Assembly: GCA_016709765.1 (NCBI GenBank)
Contig: JADJMD010000010.1
Location: 1-64,000 of the forward strand
DNA: 64,000 nucleotides
Source: Ignavibacteriales bacterium
GTDB taxonomy: Bacteria > Bacteroidota > Ignavibacteria > Ignavibacteriales > Ignavibacteriaceae
Direction of reading: 5' to 3'
A program made the translations under genes and the position numbers. Under the pieces are notes generated by a model. The model saw only the letters and a program-made list of their open reading frames with translations, was not told where the DNA came from and ran no database searches. Shown one piece after another: positions 18,303 through 27,585 of this stretch. Numbering within the stretch: the stretch's first letter is position 1; every line of letters starts with the position of its first letter.

Positions 18303-19121
18303 ATGTCAGTAAAAATAAATCAAATAGTAATCGGTGATAACAAACCGTTTGTTCTAATTGCCGGACCCTGTGTTGTTGAAAATGAAAAAATGATTCTTGA
18401 AACAGCTGCAGCAATAAGCAAAATTGCTTCCGAAATTGGTATACCGTTCATCTTCAAATCAAGTTTTAAAAAAGCCAATAGAACTAATCTAAAATCTTTT
18501 ACCGGATTAGGTGATGAAGAATCAATTGCCATTCTTAAAAAAGTTAAAGATGAATTAAAGTTATCTATTGTTACTGATATCCATACTGAATCTGATATTG
18601 AAAAAGTTGGTGATGCTGTAGATATTTTGCAAATACCCGCGTTTCTATCACGGCAAACTGATTTACTGATTGCCGCCGGAAAATCCGGAAAAATTGTTAA
18701 CATAAAAAAAGGACAGTTTCTTGCTCCAGAAGATATGAAGCATGCTGCCGATAAAGTTGCATCAACTGGTAATGATAAAATAATGTTAACTGAGCGCGGA
18801 ACAACTTTTGGTTATCATAATCTTGTTGTTGATATGCGCTCATTAGTGATAATGAGAGAACTTGGATATCCTGTTGTTATGGATTCAACACACGCTGTTC
18901 AACTTCCAAGTAAAGATTTAATCAGCGGTGGACAGCCGAAATTTATTAAACCGCTCGCACGTGCAGCAATGGCAGTGGGGATTGATGCACTGTTTCTGGA
19001 GGTTCACCCGGATCCTAAAAATGCTTTAAGTGATGCTGCCAGCCAACTACCACTTTCTGAATTAAAAGAACTTTTAATAGAATTGAAGAAGATAGATCAA
19101 ATAACTAAAAACTATAATTGA
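18303..19121 (+). CDS. kdsA: 3-deoxy-8-phosphooctulonate (KDO-8-P) synthase
   Basis: 272 aa cytoplasmic enzyme joining phosphoenolpyruvate and arabinose-5-phosphate to make KDO-8-P. Signatures: LIAGPCVVENE, FKSSFKKANRTN, TERGTTFGYHNLVVDMRSL, STHAVQLP and EVHPDP. Cys23 in GPC, where metal-independent enzymes have Asn, suggests the metal-dependent class. It is followed by kdsD, lptC, an OstA protein and lptB with gaps or overlaps of a few bases, forming one Kdo/LPS-export operon. Confidence 0.95.
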   Translation: MSVKINQIVIGDNKPFVLIAGPCVVENEKMILETAAAISKIASEIGIPFIFKSSFKKANRTNLKSFTGLGDEESIAILKKVKDELKLSIVTDIHTESDIEKVGDAVDILQIPAFLSRQTDLLIAAGKSGKIVNIKKGQFLAPEDMKHAADKVASTGNDKIMLTERGTTFGYHNLVVDMRSLVIMRELGYPVVMDSTHAVQLPSKDLISGGQPKFIKPLARAAMAVGIDALFLEVHPDPKNALSDAASQLPLSELKELLIELKKIDQITKNYN

Positions 19122-19142
19122 TCTAAAAAGGAAAAAAATAAA

Positions 19143-20114
19143 TTGAATGATATTATAAAAAACGGAAAAGAAGTTATCAGGATAGAAGCAGACGCAGTTG
19201 CTGATCTTCAACAAAGTATTAATGAAGATTTTGTAAATGCAGTTGAAACAATTTTTGCTTCAAAGGGGAGAGTTGTTTTAACCGGGATGGGAAAATCAGG
19301 ATTGATTGCTCGTAAAATTGTAGCAACTTTAAACTCAACCGGTACTGCTGCTATTTATCTTCATCCAACAGATGCATTGCATGGTGATCTTGGAATGGTT
19401 AGAAGTGATGACGTCGTAATATTAATTTCCAAAAGTGGTGAGACAGAAGAGATTTCAAATCTACTTCCAATGTTAAAACGATTAAATGTAAAACTTATTG
19501 CGATGAGTGGGAACAAAGAATCCAGACTCGCACGCGAGTGTGATATTTTTCTAAATATTTCGGTTAAAGAAGAAGCATGTCCTTACGATCTTGCTCCAAC
19601 CGCATCTACAACTGCAACTCTGGCATTAGGTGATGCGCTTGCAGTTTCATTACTCAAAAAAAGAAATTTTACTGCTAAAGATTTTGCTTTTTTACATCCG
19701 GGCGGAAGTCTTGGCAAACGTCTTTCTCTAAAAATTAAAGAAGTTATGATAACCGGCGAACGAATTCCTAAAGTAAAAAAAGAAACATCAATTAAGGATG
19801 TCATTTTTGAAATCACAAGTAAGAGACTTGGGACTACTTGCGTTTTAGATGAAAATGGTAAACTTGCCGGAATTATTACTGATGGTGATTTACGTAGATT
19901 GCTTGAGAAGACATTAGATATTAGCGGACTTTATGCTAAAGACGTAATGACATCAAGCCCAAAAGTTTTGAATGAAGACTATCTTGCATCTTTTGCATTG
20001 CAGCAAATGGAAAATTTTAAAATTACAAGCTTAGTCATTACCGATGATTCTCATAAACCGGTTGGCATAATTCATCTGCACGATTTAATTAATCTTGGAT
20101 TGCAAAGCAGATGA
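19143..20114 (+). CDS. kdsD: Arabinose-5-phosphate isomerase
   Basis: 323 aa. The N-terminal SIS domain (about residues 35-180) has TGMGKSGLIARKI, HPTDALHGDLGMV and ISKSGETEEI. Two CBS domains follow (about 205-323). It converts ribulose-5-phosphate to arabinose-5-phosphate, the substrate of the KdsA encoded just upstream. The start is TTG at 19143. The stop codon overlaps the lptC start (ATGA). Confidence 0.94.
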   Translation: MNDIIKNGKEVIRIEADAVADLQQSINEDFVNAVETIFASKGRVVLTGMGKSGLIARKIVATLNSTGTAAIYLHPTDALHGDLGMVRSDDVVILISKSGETEEISNLLPMLKRLNVKLIAMSGNKESRLARECDIFLNISVKEEACPYDLAPTASTTATLALGDALAVSLLKKRNFTAKDFAFLHPGGSLGKRLSLKIKEVMITGERIPKVKKETSIKDVIFEITSKRLGTTCVLDENGKLAGIITDGDLRRLLEKTLDISGLYAKDVMTSSPKVLNEDYLASFALQQMENFKITSLVITDDSHKPVGIIHLHDLINLGLQSR

Positions 20115-20650
20115 AATTTGTTGTTCTAATTTTATCTGTCTTATTTCTTTTTCCGTTCTGCTCATCTAAGAGAGTAAAACCTTCAATCGATGTAAATCTA
20201 AAACTTGAAGAATTGCCTTCACAGGAAAGCTGGAATTCAGTAATTACTTTTTCTGATTCAGGCAAAATTAGTGCGATTTTGTATGCTGGACATTTAAAAA
20301 AGTTCGATGAGAAAAGAGAAACGTTTCTGGATCAAAAAATTAAAGTAGATTTTTATAATCCACAGGAAATTCATACTACAACTTTAACTTCAATTAAAGG
20401 CAGAGTAGATGAAACAACAAATAATCTTTATGCGATAGACAGTGTGGTTGTTTTCAGTGATAGTGTTACAATTAAAACAGATGAAATGATGTGGCGAAAT
20501 AAGGATAGAAAAATCGTTTCGGATAAATTTGTAACTGTTATCTCACCAAATGAAACGATTCAAGGGTACGGATTTGAGTCTGATCAAAGTTTAACTAACT
20601 ATGTAATATATAACATTACTTATGTTACAAGATCGGATACTACTCAGTGA
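20111..20650 (+). CDS. lptC: LPS export protein LptC-like lipoprotein
   Basis: 179 aa. The N-terminal signal with FPFCSS (Cys17) suggests a lipid anchor. The body is beta-strand sequence of the LptC/OstA-like type (SWNSVITFSDSGKISAILYAGHLKKFD; VDFYNPQEIHTTTLTSIKGRVDETTNNLYAIDSVVVFSD). It would bridge the inner-membrane Lpt transporter and periplasmic LptA. It overlaps kdsD (ATGA) and the next gene (GTGA). Many LptC proteins have a membrane helix rather than a lipobox. Confidence 0.8.
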   Translation: MKFVVLILSVLFLFPFCSSKRVKPSIDVNLKLEELPSQESWNSVITFSDSGKISAILYAGHLKKFDEKRETFLDQKIKVDFYNPQEIHTTTLTSIKGRVDETTNNLYAIDSVVVFSDSVTIKTDEMMWRNKDRKIVSDKFVTVISPNETIQGYGFESDQSLTNYVIYNITYVTRSDTTQ

Positions 20651-22170
20651 TTATTTATTTTAATAATATTTCTAAAGTCATTTCTAATCCGATTCATCGG
20701 GTGAGAAATCTTTTGTATCAAAAGATTAAAGATTTCTCAGTCGCGGACTCCTTCGAAATGACCAAAGAATTTAAGTTTGGGAAAGGATTCGGATTATTTT
20801 TATTATTTCTTATCCTTCTCAATTCTGGATCTATGTTTGCACAACAAAATCAGCTCATTACAGTAATTGGTGATTCACTTGTCGGAAAAATGGTTAATGG
20901 TGAATCAACTCGTGAAGTTTACGGCAACGTTATAATTACACAAGGCGATGTGATAATAAATTGTGATAAAGCGATTCATTTTATTTCCAGAAACGAAGCT
21001 GAATTAATTGGAAATGTTGTTGCAAAAAAAGATACACTTACAATTAAAACTCCGCGTGGATTTTACTTCGGAAATCAAAGCAAGACAAGAAGCAATGCAG
21101 GAGTTTATCTTGATGACAAAAAAGTTATTTTAACTGCCGATAGCGGTGAATATTATTTTAATGAGGACCGCGCTTTTTTTGAATCTAAAGTTAGATTGTA
21201 CGATACAACAACAACACTAACATCAAACGAACTGACGTACTTTCAGCAGCAGAACAGGGCAGTAGCAATTGGTGATGTGATGATTATTGATTCAGATAAT
21301 CAAATACTCGCTGATACACTTGAACATTTTAGAAATACTAAAATAACATTTGCGTTTAGCAATGTGCGGTTAACAAATCTTAAAAATAATTCTGAAATTT
21401 ATAGTGAACACTTGGAAGACTATAGAAACAGGGGGTACTCGTTAATTGATGTTAAACCGTTATTTATTCAGGTTGATACATCTTATGTTACACAAGAAGA
21501 CGGTTCAGAAGAAATAGAACTTGATACCTTGTTTATCAAATCACAAAAAATGGAAGCGTACCGGGATTCGACACAAAGATTTTTTGCAATTGATTCCGTT
21601 AGCATTCTTAAAAGTGAATTTGCTTCTAAAAACGATTTAACAATATTTTATCGTAGTGAAGATAAAATCATAACAAAAAAAATAAATTTATCTGCAAAGC
21701 AGCCTGTTCTCTGGCAGCAAACATCTCAGCTTACAGGTGATTCAATTACAATTTATCTAAAGGATAATAACATTAACCAACTTGATGTTGACGGAACTTC
21801 ATTTATGTTATCCCAAAATGAAAATTATATTGAGCGGTACGATCAGACTTCCAGCGAACAGATTAAAATATTTTTTGCGGATAATAAAATTTCTCGTGCC
21901 GAATTTTTTGGAAATGTTTACTCAATCTATTTTATGTATGACGGTGAAACAAAAAACGGATTAACAAAATCAAACTCAGCAGAAACAACAGTGATGTTTG
22001 AGAATAATGAGGTTACCGAAGTTAAACTTTACAAAAATCCTGCAAGCGAATACTATCCTGAGCAGCAGGTAAATGGGAATGAAAAATCGTATCTTTTGCC
22101 GAGGTTTGTTGTTTTACAAAACAAACCAACTAAAGAAGAAATGTATAATCTTTTGAATGAACTTAGATAG
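20647..22170 (+). CDS. LptA/OstA-domain LPS transport protein
   Basis: 507 aa from a GTG start overlapping lptC. The real export signal (FGLFLLFLILLNSGSMFAQ) begins only near residue 51. Met38 at 20758 is therefore a plausible alternative start, giving a conventional N-terminus. The intervening segment is encoded by a dispersed repeat (20690-20762). The mature part has repeated OstA strands (YGNVIITQGDVIINCDKAIHF; NEAELIGNVVAKKDTLTIKTPRGFYF; AIGDVMIIDSDNQILADTLEHF). It is longer than E. coli LptA and probably forms the periplasmic bridge for LPS. The neighbouring lptC and lptB support this. Confidence 0.78.
   Translation: MIIYFNNISKVISNPIHRVRNLLYQKIKDFSVADSFEMTKEFKFGKGFGLFLLFLILLNSGSMFAQQNQLITVIGDSLVGKMVNGESTREVYGNVIITQGDVIINCDKAIHFISRNEAELIGNVVAKKDTLTIKTPRGFYFGNQSKTRSNAGVYLDDKKVILTADSGEYYFNEDRAFFESKVRLYDTTTTLTSNELTYFQQQNRAVAIGDVMIIDSDNQILADTLEHFRNTKITFAFSNVRLTNLKNNSEIYSEHLEDYRNRGYSLIDVKPLFIQVDTSYVTQEDGSEEIELDTLFIKSQKMEAYRDSTQRFFAIDSVSILKSEFASKNDLTIFYRSEDKIITKKINLSAKQPVLWQQTSQLTGDSITIYLKDNNINQLDVDGTSFMLSQNENYIERYDQTSSEQIKIFFADNKISRAEFFGNVYSIYFMYDGETKNGLTKSNSAETTVMFENNEVTEVKLYKNPASEYYPEQQVNGNEKSYLLPRFVVLQNKPTKEEMYNLLNELR
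20690..20762. repeat. REP-like repeat over the OstA gene 5' end
   Basis: GATTCATCGGGTGAGAAATC...GATTTCTCAGTCGCGGACTC...TCGAAATGACC. The inverted GAGAAATC/GATTTCTC arms and the terminal TCGAAATGAC are shared with the repeats at 13595-13672 and 2985-3060. It lies between the GTG start and the signal peptide. Confidence 0.6.
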
Positions 22171-22175
22171 AAATT

Positions 22176-22913
22176 ATGAGCACAACTTTAAGAAGTGAAA
22201 ATCTTGTAAAGATTTATAAAAAGCGAACCGTTGTTAACAAAGCTTCAGTCCAGGTTTCCAAAGGTGAGATTGTTGGATTGCTTGGACCAAACGGAGCCGG
22301 CAAAACAACTACTTTTTATATGATAACCGGAATGATAAAACCTGAATCAGGAAAAGTTTTTCTTGATGATGCGGATATAACCAAGGTTCCAATGTACAAA
22401 CGGGCACGAATGGGAATAGGTTATTTGCCGCAAGAAGCTTCTATTTTTAGAACATTATCGGTTGAAGATAATCTGCTTGCTGTTTTGGAAATGACAAAAC
22501 TTAACTCAAAACAGCGCAAAGAAAAATGTGAATCACTTCTTGAGGAACTCACAATATCCCATTTAAGAAAAAGTATGGGCTTTCAATTAAGCGGCGGCGA
22601 AAGAAGAAGAACTGAAATTGCTCGCGCTCTTGCAACTGATCCAAGTTTTATTTTGCTGGATGAACCATTTGCCGGAGTTGACCCGATTGCAGTAGAAGAT
22701 ATTATGAATATTGTTTCCAATCTTAAAAACCGCGGTATTGGTGTTTTGGTTACGGATCACAACGTACACGAAACATTAAGCATTGTTGATAAAGGTTATA
22801 TTCTTATTAACGGTGTAATCTTTAAACAGGGCACTGCCGATGAACTTGCTAATGATGAAGAGGTTAGAAAACTTTATTTAGGCGAAAAGTTTAAGCTGGA
22901 TAGGTATTCTTAA
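22176..22913 (+). CDS. lptB: LPS export ABC transporter ATPase LptB
   Basis: 245 aa cytoplasmic ATPase. Walker A GPNGAGKTT (about residues 37-45), Q-loop YLPQEASIF, signature LSGGERRRTEIARAL, Walker B FILLDEPFAGVDP and switch TDHNVHETL. These are the LptB-specific forms (AGVDP, DHNV). It drives LPS extraction from the inner membrane with LptFG, which are not in this window. Last gene of the kdsA-lptB operon. Confidence 0.95.
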   Translation: MSTTLRSENLVKIYKKRTVVNKASVQVSKGEIVGLLGPNGAGKTTTFYMITGMIKPESGKVFLDDADITKVPMYKRARMGIGYLPQEASIFRTLSVEDNLLAVLEMTKLNSKQRKEKCESLLEELTISHLRKSMGFQLSGGERRRTEIARALATDPSFILLDEPFAGVDPIAVEDIMNIVSNLKNRGIGVLVTDHNVHETLSIVDKGYILINGVIFKQGTADELANDEEVRKLYLGEKFKLDRYS

Positions 22914-22919
22914 ACATTA

Positions 22920-23640
22920 TTACTTTAGATTATTAATAAGCAATTCTAGCTTTTCTAAACTATCAACCTTGCCAACATCAATCCATTTTAAATCATTACT
23001 AACGTAAAGCTTGAATGTCTTCTTTGCCGGCAATATTTAGATAAGCTTTGATCACAGAAAAAACTTCTTCTTTAGGAAATAGCTCGATTAATTGAGGATT
23101 AAGAATATGTATCCCACTAAAAGCTAATTGGTGCAATTTAACATCATCTCTTACAATTATTTTTTCATCTTTTTTAACATCCTGCCAGCCGCAGAGAATA
23201 TTATTATCATTAAAAAGCAGATAACGGTTACTTTCTCTATTGCTTACAACAAGAGAGGCAAGCGCATCATCACTTAAATGAAATTGATAAAACTCTTTAA
23301 GATTAAGATTAGAAATGATATCCACATTGTGAACTAGAACAGGGGAATCATCAAAAAACTTTTGCGCGTGTTTTATCCCACCGCCGGTATCAAGCAATAA
23401 ATCAGATTCATCGGAAATAAAAATATCTGCGGCAAACGTACTTTTATCAATAAAATCTTTAACCTTATCCGCAAAGTGATGTACATTAATTATAATTCTT
23501 CTAAAATCATTTTCAATAAGATTCCTGATCGTAATTTCAAGCAAAGTAATTCCATTCAATTCAACCAAAGCCTTTGGCATTTCATTGGTAATTGGTTTTA
23601 GCCGCGTTCCTAATCCTGCAGCAAGAATCATTGCCTGCAT
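22920..23640 (-). pseudogene. MurU-like sugar-1-phosphate nucleotidyltransferase, frameshifted near C-terminus
   Basis: About 240 aa when repaired. The N-terminus MILAAGLGTRLKPITNEMPKAL is the NTP-transferase signature; HNVDIISN and LLDTGGGIKHA also fit the MurU/HddC group. The frame is lost around 23020-23030: after AYLNI the alternative frame reads PAKKTFKLYVSNDLKWIDVGKVDSLEKLELLINNLK and stops at 22920. The whole span is one base too long. It overlaps the upstream kinase gene (TAATG). MurU makes UDP-MurNAc from MurNAc-1-P in peptidoglycan recycling; that role is inferred from this pairing. Only the last 35 residues are affected. Confidence 0.7.
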
Positions 23641-25100
23641 TATTTAATTACCTCTTCTTTTATTCCTTGTTCAATGTGTGATAGAAAAACATTGATGTCG
23701 TATTTATTTTTCAGATACTTAAACATTTCATCTGCACAATAAACAGATCTGTGCTGACCGCCGGTGCATCCAAAATTGATCATCAAATTTTTAAATCCGC
23801 GTTTAAGATATGTTTCGATTGTGGAATCAACAAGAGGATAAATGTGGGACATATAATCATCTACTTTTGAGTTTGCTTTTAAGAAATTTATTACTTCTGT
23901 GTTACGACCGTTTAATAATTTAAAGTCTAAAAGTCTGCCCGGATTATTTAATCCTCTGCAATCAAAAACATAGCCGCCGCCGTTATCTGCAAGGTCTATA
24001 GGGATTTCGCGCTTGTAAGAAAAACTTGTAACCGTAACAGAAAGTTTTTCATTAGGTAAGCTTTTATCTTCATAGATATTAAATTCTTCTGAGGTAATTA
24101 TATTTTCAAATACTTCGTGTAAATGCGGAATGCCGAAATCAAGTTTACCGTTTTCCAATAAGTATTTAAGATTTTTTCTTGCCGGTAAAATACTTTTTAT
24201 CAAATGCACTTTCTTTTCAAATAAACCTCTAAAGCCGTAAGCGCCCATTGCCTGCATAATTCGTATTAACACAAATGCATAATAAGATTTCATAAACTCT
24301 GTGCGACTGAGATTGTAATCAGATTCAAGTTTATCGAGATAATGATTTAATAATTCTTCTCTTAAATGATTTGGAATTTCTGCTTTCGCATCATACAAAA
24401 GGGAAGCTACATCATATTGCAATGCACCTTTTCTGCCGCCCTGAAAATCTAGAAAATAAATATCATCATCTTTTACCATTATGTTACGAGACTGAAAATC
24501 ACGGTACATAAAATAATTTGTATCAACGGAAGCAACAAATTCAGAAAACTTTTGAATGTCATTTTCCAATAATTGTTCATCAAAACCGATTCTGCCAAGT
24601 TTTAGAAAATCATATTTGAAGTAATTCAAATCCCATAAAATGGATTGCCGATCAAACTTTGCACGAGGATAAGCAGCCTTGTAATCAATTTTCTTATCTG
24701 CAACTATCTGAAACTTTTGCAATCGCTCTAGAGCTTTTTTGTAAAGTTCGATTAATTCTGGTGAAGAATTGTAATCGTGATTTTTTGAATGGATAATTGA
24801 ATATAAAGTTGCATCACCAAGATCGTTAAGCAGATAAACATTATTATCAAGATCAGTGTGTAAAACTTTTGGAACGTTAAGTTCCAGTTCACTAAAAGTT
24901 TTTGAGAAAGAAATAAAAGCCTGATTTTCTTTTAAATCTTCATTATAAACTCCGATTACAGTTTTGTTGTCAAACGAAATCCTGTAGTACTCACGATAAG
25001 AAGCGGTTTGCGGCAGCTTTTGAATAAAATCCGCTTTATTACCATTCCATTGTAAAAAGATATTTCTAATAAGATCCAGTTTAAGATGGCTATCAAGCAT
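23640..25100 (-). CDS. Aminoglycoside-phosphotransferase-like sugar kinase fused to RapZ C-terminal domain
   Basis: 486 aa, two domains. Residues about 15-330 are an APH-type kinase like the anomeric cell-wall sugar kinase AmgK, with YFMYRDFQSRNIMVKDDDIYFLDFQGGRKGALQYDVASLL holding the catalytic Asp and Asn and the metal-binding Asp. Residues about 355-480 are a RapZ C-terminal domain (VFDCRGLNNPGR; NLMINFGCTGGQHRSVYCADEM) without the RapZ P-loop ATPase half. In E. coli this domain senses glucosamine-6-phosphate. The downstream MurU-like gene overlaps it by one base, pointing to amino-sugar recycling. The fusion's function is inferred. Confidence 0.8.
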   Translation of the reverse strand: MLDSHLKLDLIRNIFLQWNGNKADFIQKLPQTASYREYYRISFDNKTVIGVYNEDLKENQAFISFSKTFSELELNVPKVLHTDLDNNVYLLNDLGDATLYSIIHSKNHDYNSSPELIELYKKALERLQKFQIVADKKIDYKAAYPRAKFDRQSILWDLNYFKYDFLKLGRIGFDEQLLENDIQKFSEFVASVDTNYFMYRDFQSRNIMVKDDDIYFLDFQGGRKGALQYDVASLLYDAKAEIPNHLREELLNHYLDKLESDYNLSRTEFMKSYYAFVLIRIMQAMGAYGFRGLFEKKVHLIKSILPARKNLKYLLENGKLDFGIPHLHEVFENIITSEEFNIYEDKSLPNEKLSVTVTSFSYKREIPIDLADNGGGYVFDCRGLNNPGRLLDFKLLNGRNTEVINFLKANSKVDDYMSHIYPLVDSTIETYLKRGFKNLMINFGCTGGQHRSVYCADEMFKYLKNKYDINVFLSHIEQGIKEEVIK

Positions 25101-25623
25101 TTAAGAAATCTTCCTTTAATAATCCATAAATGTAGTGATCGACAAATTTATTTTCTTTAGTAACACTTTTTCTAAGTGTACCTTCAAGAACAAATCCTGC
25201 TTTTTCTAAAACTCTTTTTGAAGCATGGTTACCTTCAAATACATTTGCAAATAATCTATTGAATTCATAATTAGAGAACAAGTAATTACAAAAGGCTCTT
25301 AAAGATTTAGAAATTATTCCCTTATTCCAAAACGGTTCACCAATCCAGAATCCAACTTCAGCAGAAAACCGGTGAACATCATTTTGAGGGAAGGCACCAA
25401 TTCCGCCAATTACTTCAACTTCATTTGCTATTGCGTAAGATAATGTCGAATTGTTTGCCTTGGTAAATTCTATCCAGTTTAAAGCATTAGTTTCTGTATA
25501 AGGGTAGGGAAATGAGTCCCGCATATATTTTGAAACTTTATAATTATTGGCATATTTCACTAAAGATTTTACATCGGCAAGCTGAAATTCTCTGATAATA
25601 ATATTTTCAAATTGAAGAATCAT
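25093..25623 (-). CDS. GNAT acetyltransferase, RimJ/RimL type
   Basis: 176 aa. GNAT motifs: VEVIGGIGAFPQNDVHRFSAEVGFWIGEPFWNKGI (strand 4 and the acetyl-CoA loop) and NRLFANVFEGNHASKRVLEKAGFVLEGTLRKS, the classic Asn-Ser/Ala-Lys-Arg end. It transfers an acetyl group from acetyl-CoA to an amine of unknown identity. It overlaps the start of the kinase-RapZ gene by 8 bp, so it is first of a three-gene unit. Confidence 0.88.
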   Translation of the reverse strand: MILQFENIIIREFQLADVKSLVKYANNYKVSKYMRDSFPYPYTETNALNWIEFTKANNSTLSYAIANEVEVIGGIGAFPQNDVHRFSAEVGFWIGEPFWNKGIISKSLRAFCNYLFSNYEFNRLFANVFEGNHASKRVLEKAGFVLEGTLRKSVTKENKFVDHYIYGLLKEDFLNA

Positions 25624-25751
25624 AATACATTTTCAAAAGTAATAGTCTAAAATAGAAAGTGTTAATAGTCATGGACATATCACAATTCTCATTCATAAAA
25701 AATCTTATTCCTAATTTACTATATTTACTTTAAGAAAATAAAAATTATGAT

Positions 25752-26888
25752 ATGATGAGAACATTTATTCTTCTGCTATTGAGTTTATTTCTTCTGCCAT
25801 TTACATTTTATCCGCAATGCAAAATTGAATTAGTTGTAGTTTCAAAACTGTCTGGAGATCAAAACGTATTTATTGCAGGCAATAAACCTGAATTAGGTAA
25901 TTGGAATCCTGATAAGACACCACTCAATAAAATAAATGATTCTACTTGGTCAAAATCATTTGAGTTTATGGCAGATGATATTATAGAGTTTAAGTTTACA
26001 CTAGGCAGCTGGGAGAAAGAAGCACTAAATAAATGGGGAGAAATATCCGGGAACAATAGCTTAAAAATATTAACTGATACCACTCTTATTCTCAATATTG
26101 ACGATTGGGGAAATTCACATAAGAATGTCTCAGGACAAATTACAGGTAATGTTAAATATCACAGAAATTTTGAGGCAAGAAGAGTATTGCCACGAGATAT
26201 TATTGTTTGGTTGCCCCCGAGTTATGATTCACTTCCCAATAAGTATTATCCAGTTCTTTATATGCAAGATGGGCAAAACCTCTTTGACCCGACAACTTCA
26301 TCTTTTGGAATTGATTGGCAAATGGATGAGACAGCTGATAGTTTGATTAGGTCTTATGCTATGCAGGAAATCATAATTGTTGGTATTTATAACTCCATAA
26401 ACCGCGGCAAAGAATACAATCACACTAACCTTGGTGAAGCTTATATTCAATTTATAGTAGAAGAGTTAAAACCATTCATTGATGTTACTTATCGTACTTT
26501 ACCTGATAAAAAAAATACAGCTGTAGGCGGCTCATCAAGCGGAGGACTTATTTCATTTATTATTGCTTGGGAATATTCTGATATATTTTCAAAGGCAGCT
26601 TGTATATCACCAGCTTTTAAGATTAGTGATATCAACTATATTGCTCCCATTAGCGATTTCATCGGAGCAAAGAAAGAAATTAAAATATATATCGATAATG
26701 GCGGTATTGGAATAGAGGAAAAGCTTCAACCTGGAATAGATGAAATGCTAAATTCTCTTGAGGAAAAAGGATTTGTCGAAGGTAAAGATTTATTATTTGT
26801 AAAAGATCAAAATGCAGGACATAATGAATCAGACTGGGCAAAAAGGGTTTACAGATTTTTAGAATTCTTGTTTCCGATTAATAACTAA
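25752..26888 (+). CDS. Exported esterase with N-terminal starch-binding-like domain
   Basis: 378 aa. A signal peptide (about residues 1-20) is followed by a CBM20/CBM48-like beta domain (FIAGNKPELGNWNPDKTPLN...FKFTLGSWEKEA, about 25-120). The esterase-D/putative-esterase alpha/beta hydrolase domain follows (about 130-378). The nucleophile elbow is GGSSSGG near residue 258, with YPVLYMQDGQNLFD typical of the family and a late His in AGHNESDW. It probably acts on sugar or siderophore esters in the periplasm; the substrate is unknown. Two adjacent ATG codons occur at the start. Confidence 0.82.
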   Translation: MMRTFILLLLSLFLLPFTFYPQCKIELVVVSKLSGDQNVFIAGNKPELGNWNPDKTPLNKINDSTWSKSFEFMADDIIEFKFTLGSWEKEALNKWGEISGNNSLKILTDTTLILNIDDWGNSHKNVSGQITGNVKYHRNFEARRVLPRDIIVWLPPSYDSLPNKYYPVLYMQDGQNLFDPTTSSFGIDWQMDETADSLIRSYAMQEIIIVGIYNSINRGKEYNHTNLGEAYIQFIVEELKPFIDVTYRTLPDKKNTAVGGSSSGGLISFIIAWEYSDIFSKAACISPAFKISDINYIAPISDFIGAKKEIKIYIDNGGIGIEEKLQPGIDEMLNSLEEKGFVEGKDLLFVKDQNAGHNESDWAKRVYRFLEFLFPINN

Positions 26889-26891
26889 GCT

Positions 26892-27524
26892 TTAGTTTTT
26901 CTTTTCAAAATGCTGATAATCCTTTGAACTTCTCCATCTTCCGCCCCATTGCCAGCCTCTTTTTACGAATTCCTGCACAAGTTTTGAATCTCTTAAAATT
27001 GTTCCTCTGACTTTAGGATCGTATTTGCCTTTTAGTGGTTGGACTAATTTACCTTTTATGTGAGGATTTTGTACTGGATTAATATCTATAGCCATTCCAT
27101 ATGAATGCGCAGATAACACTTTTGAACCTTTTACTTTTCTATAGTTAAATGCTGTTGTATTATTATCATTCATTGATGAGTCGTCATTCCAATTATACTT
27201 TACTGTCGGAATCACTTTTGCAATCGGGAATCGGGATAATTTGATAAATTCAAAAATCTCCAATAGGTCTTTTGCTGCTTTTTTATTTATAAGAATTTGT
27301 CCTTTATGAAGCTTATCATCAAAAGAATAGTATTCCACATCAACTAAAGTAAGCTGCTTAATTATTGCCCTGGGAATCTCAATCCCTTTTATTGCATCTT
27401 CAAAAATATAATTGCAATCAACAATAATATTTGTATGATCCTGAATTTTATAAATCCGCACTGAGTGATTTGTAATTGTTGAAGTAATTAGAAGAAGTAT
27501 TAGTAAAATGAATTTCATAAACAA
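26892..27524 (-). CDS. M15-family peptidase, D-Ala-D-Ala carboxypeptidase-like
   Basis: 210 aa with an N-terminal signal (MKFILLILLLITSTITNHSV, second Met preferred). Zinc-site motifs: SAHSYGMAIDINPVQNP (His and Asp ligands) and WGGRWRSSKDYQHFE (catalytic Glu region and His). This is the VanY/peptidase M15 plan for trimming peptidoglycan stem peptides. It is convergent with the esterase, with 3 bp between stops. Confidence 0.85.
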   Translation of the reverse strand: MFMKFILLILLLITSTITNHSVRIYKIQDHTNIIVDCNYIFEDAIKGIEIPRAIIKQLTLVDVEYYSFDDKLHKGQILINKKAAKDLLEIFEFIKLSRFPIAKVIPTVKYNWNDDSSMNDNNTTAFNYRKVKGSKVLSAHSYGMAIDINPVQNPHIKGKLVQPLKGKYDPKVRGTILRDSKLVQEFVKRGWQWGGRWRSSKDYQHFEKKN

Positions 27525-27585
27525 TATTATCTATGTTTTATTTAAATAAATAGATATATTCACGCCTCAAATTAAAGGAAAATTC

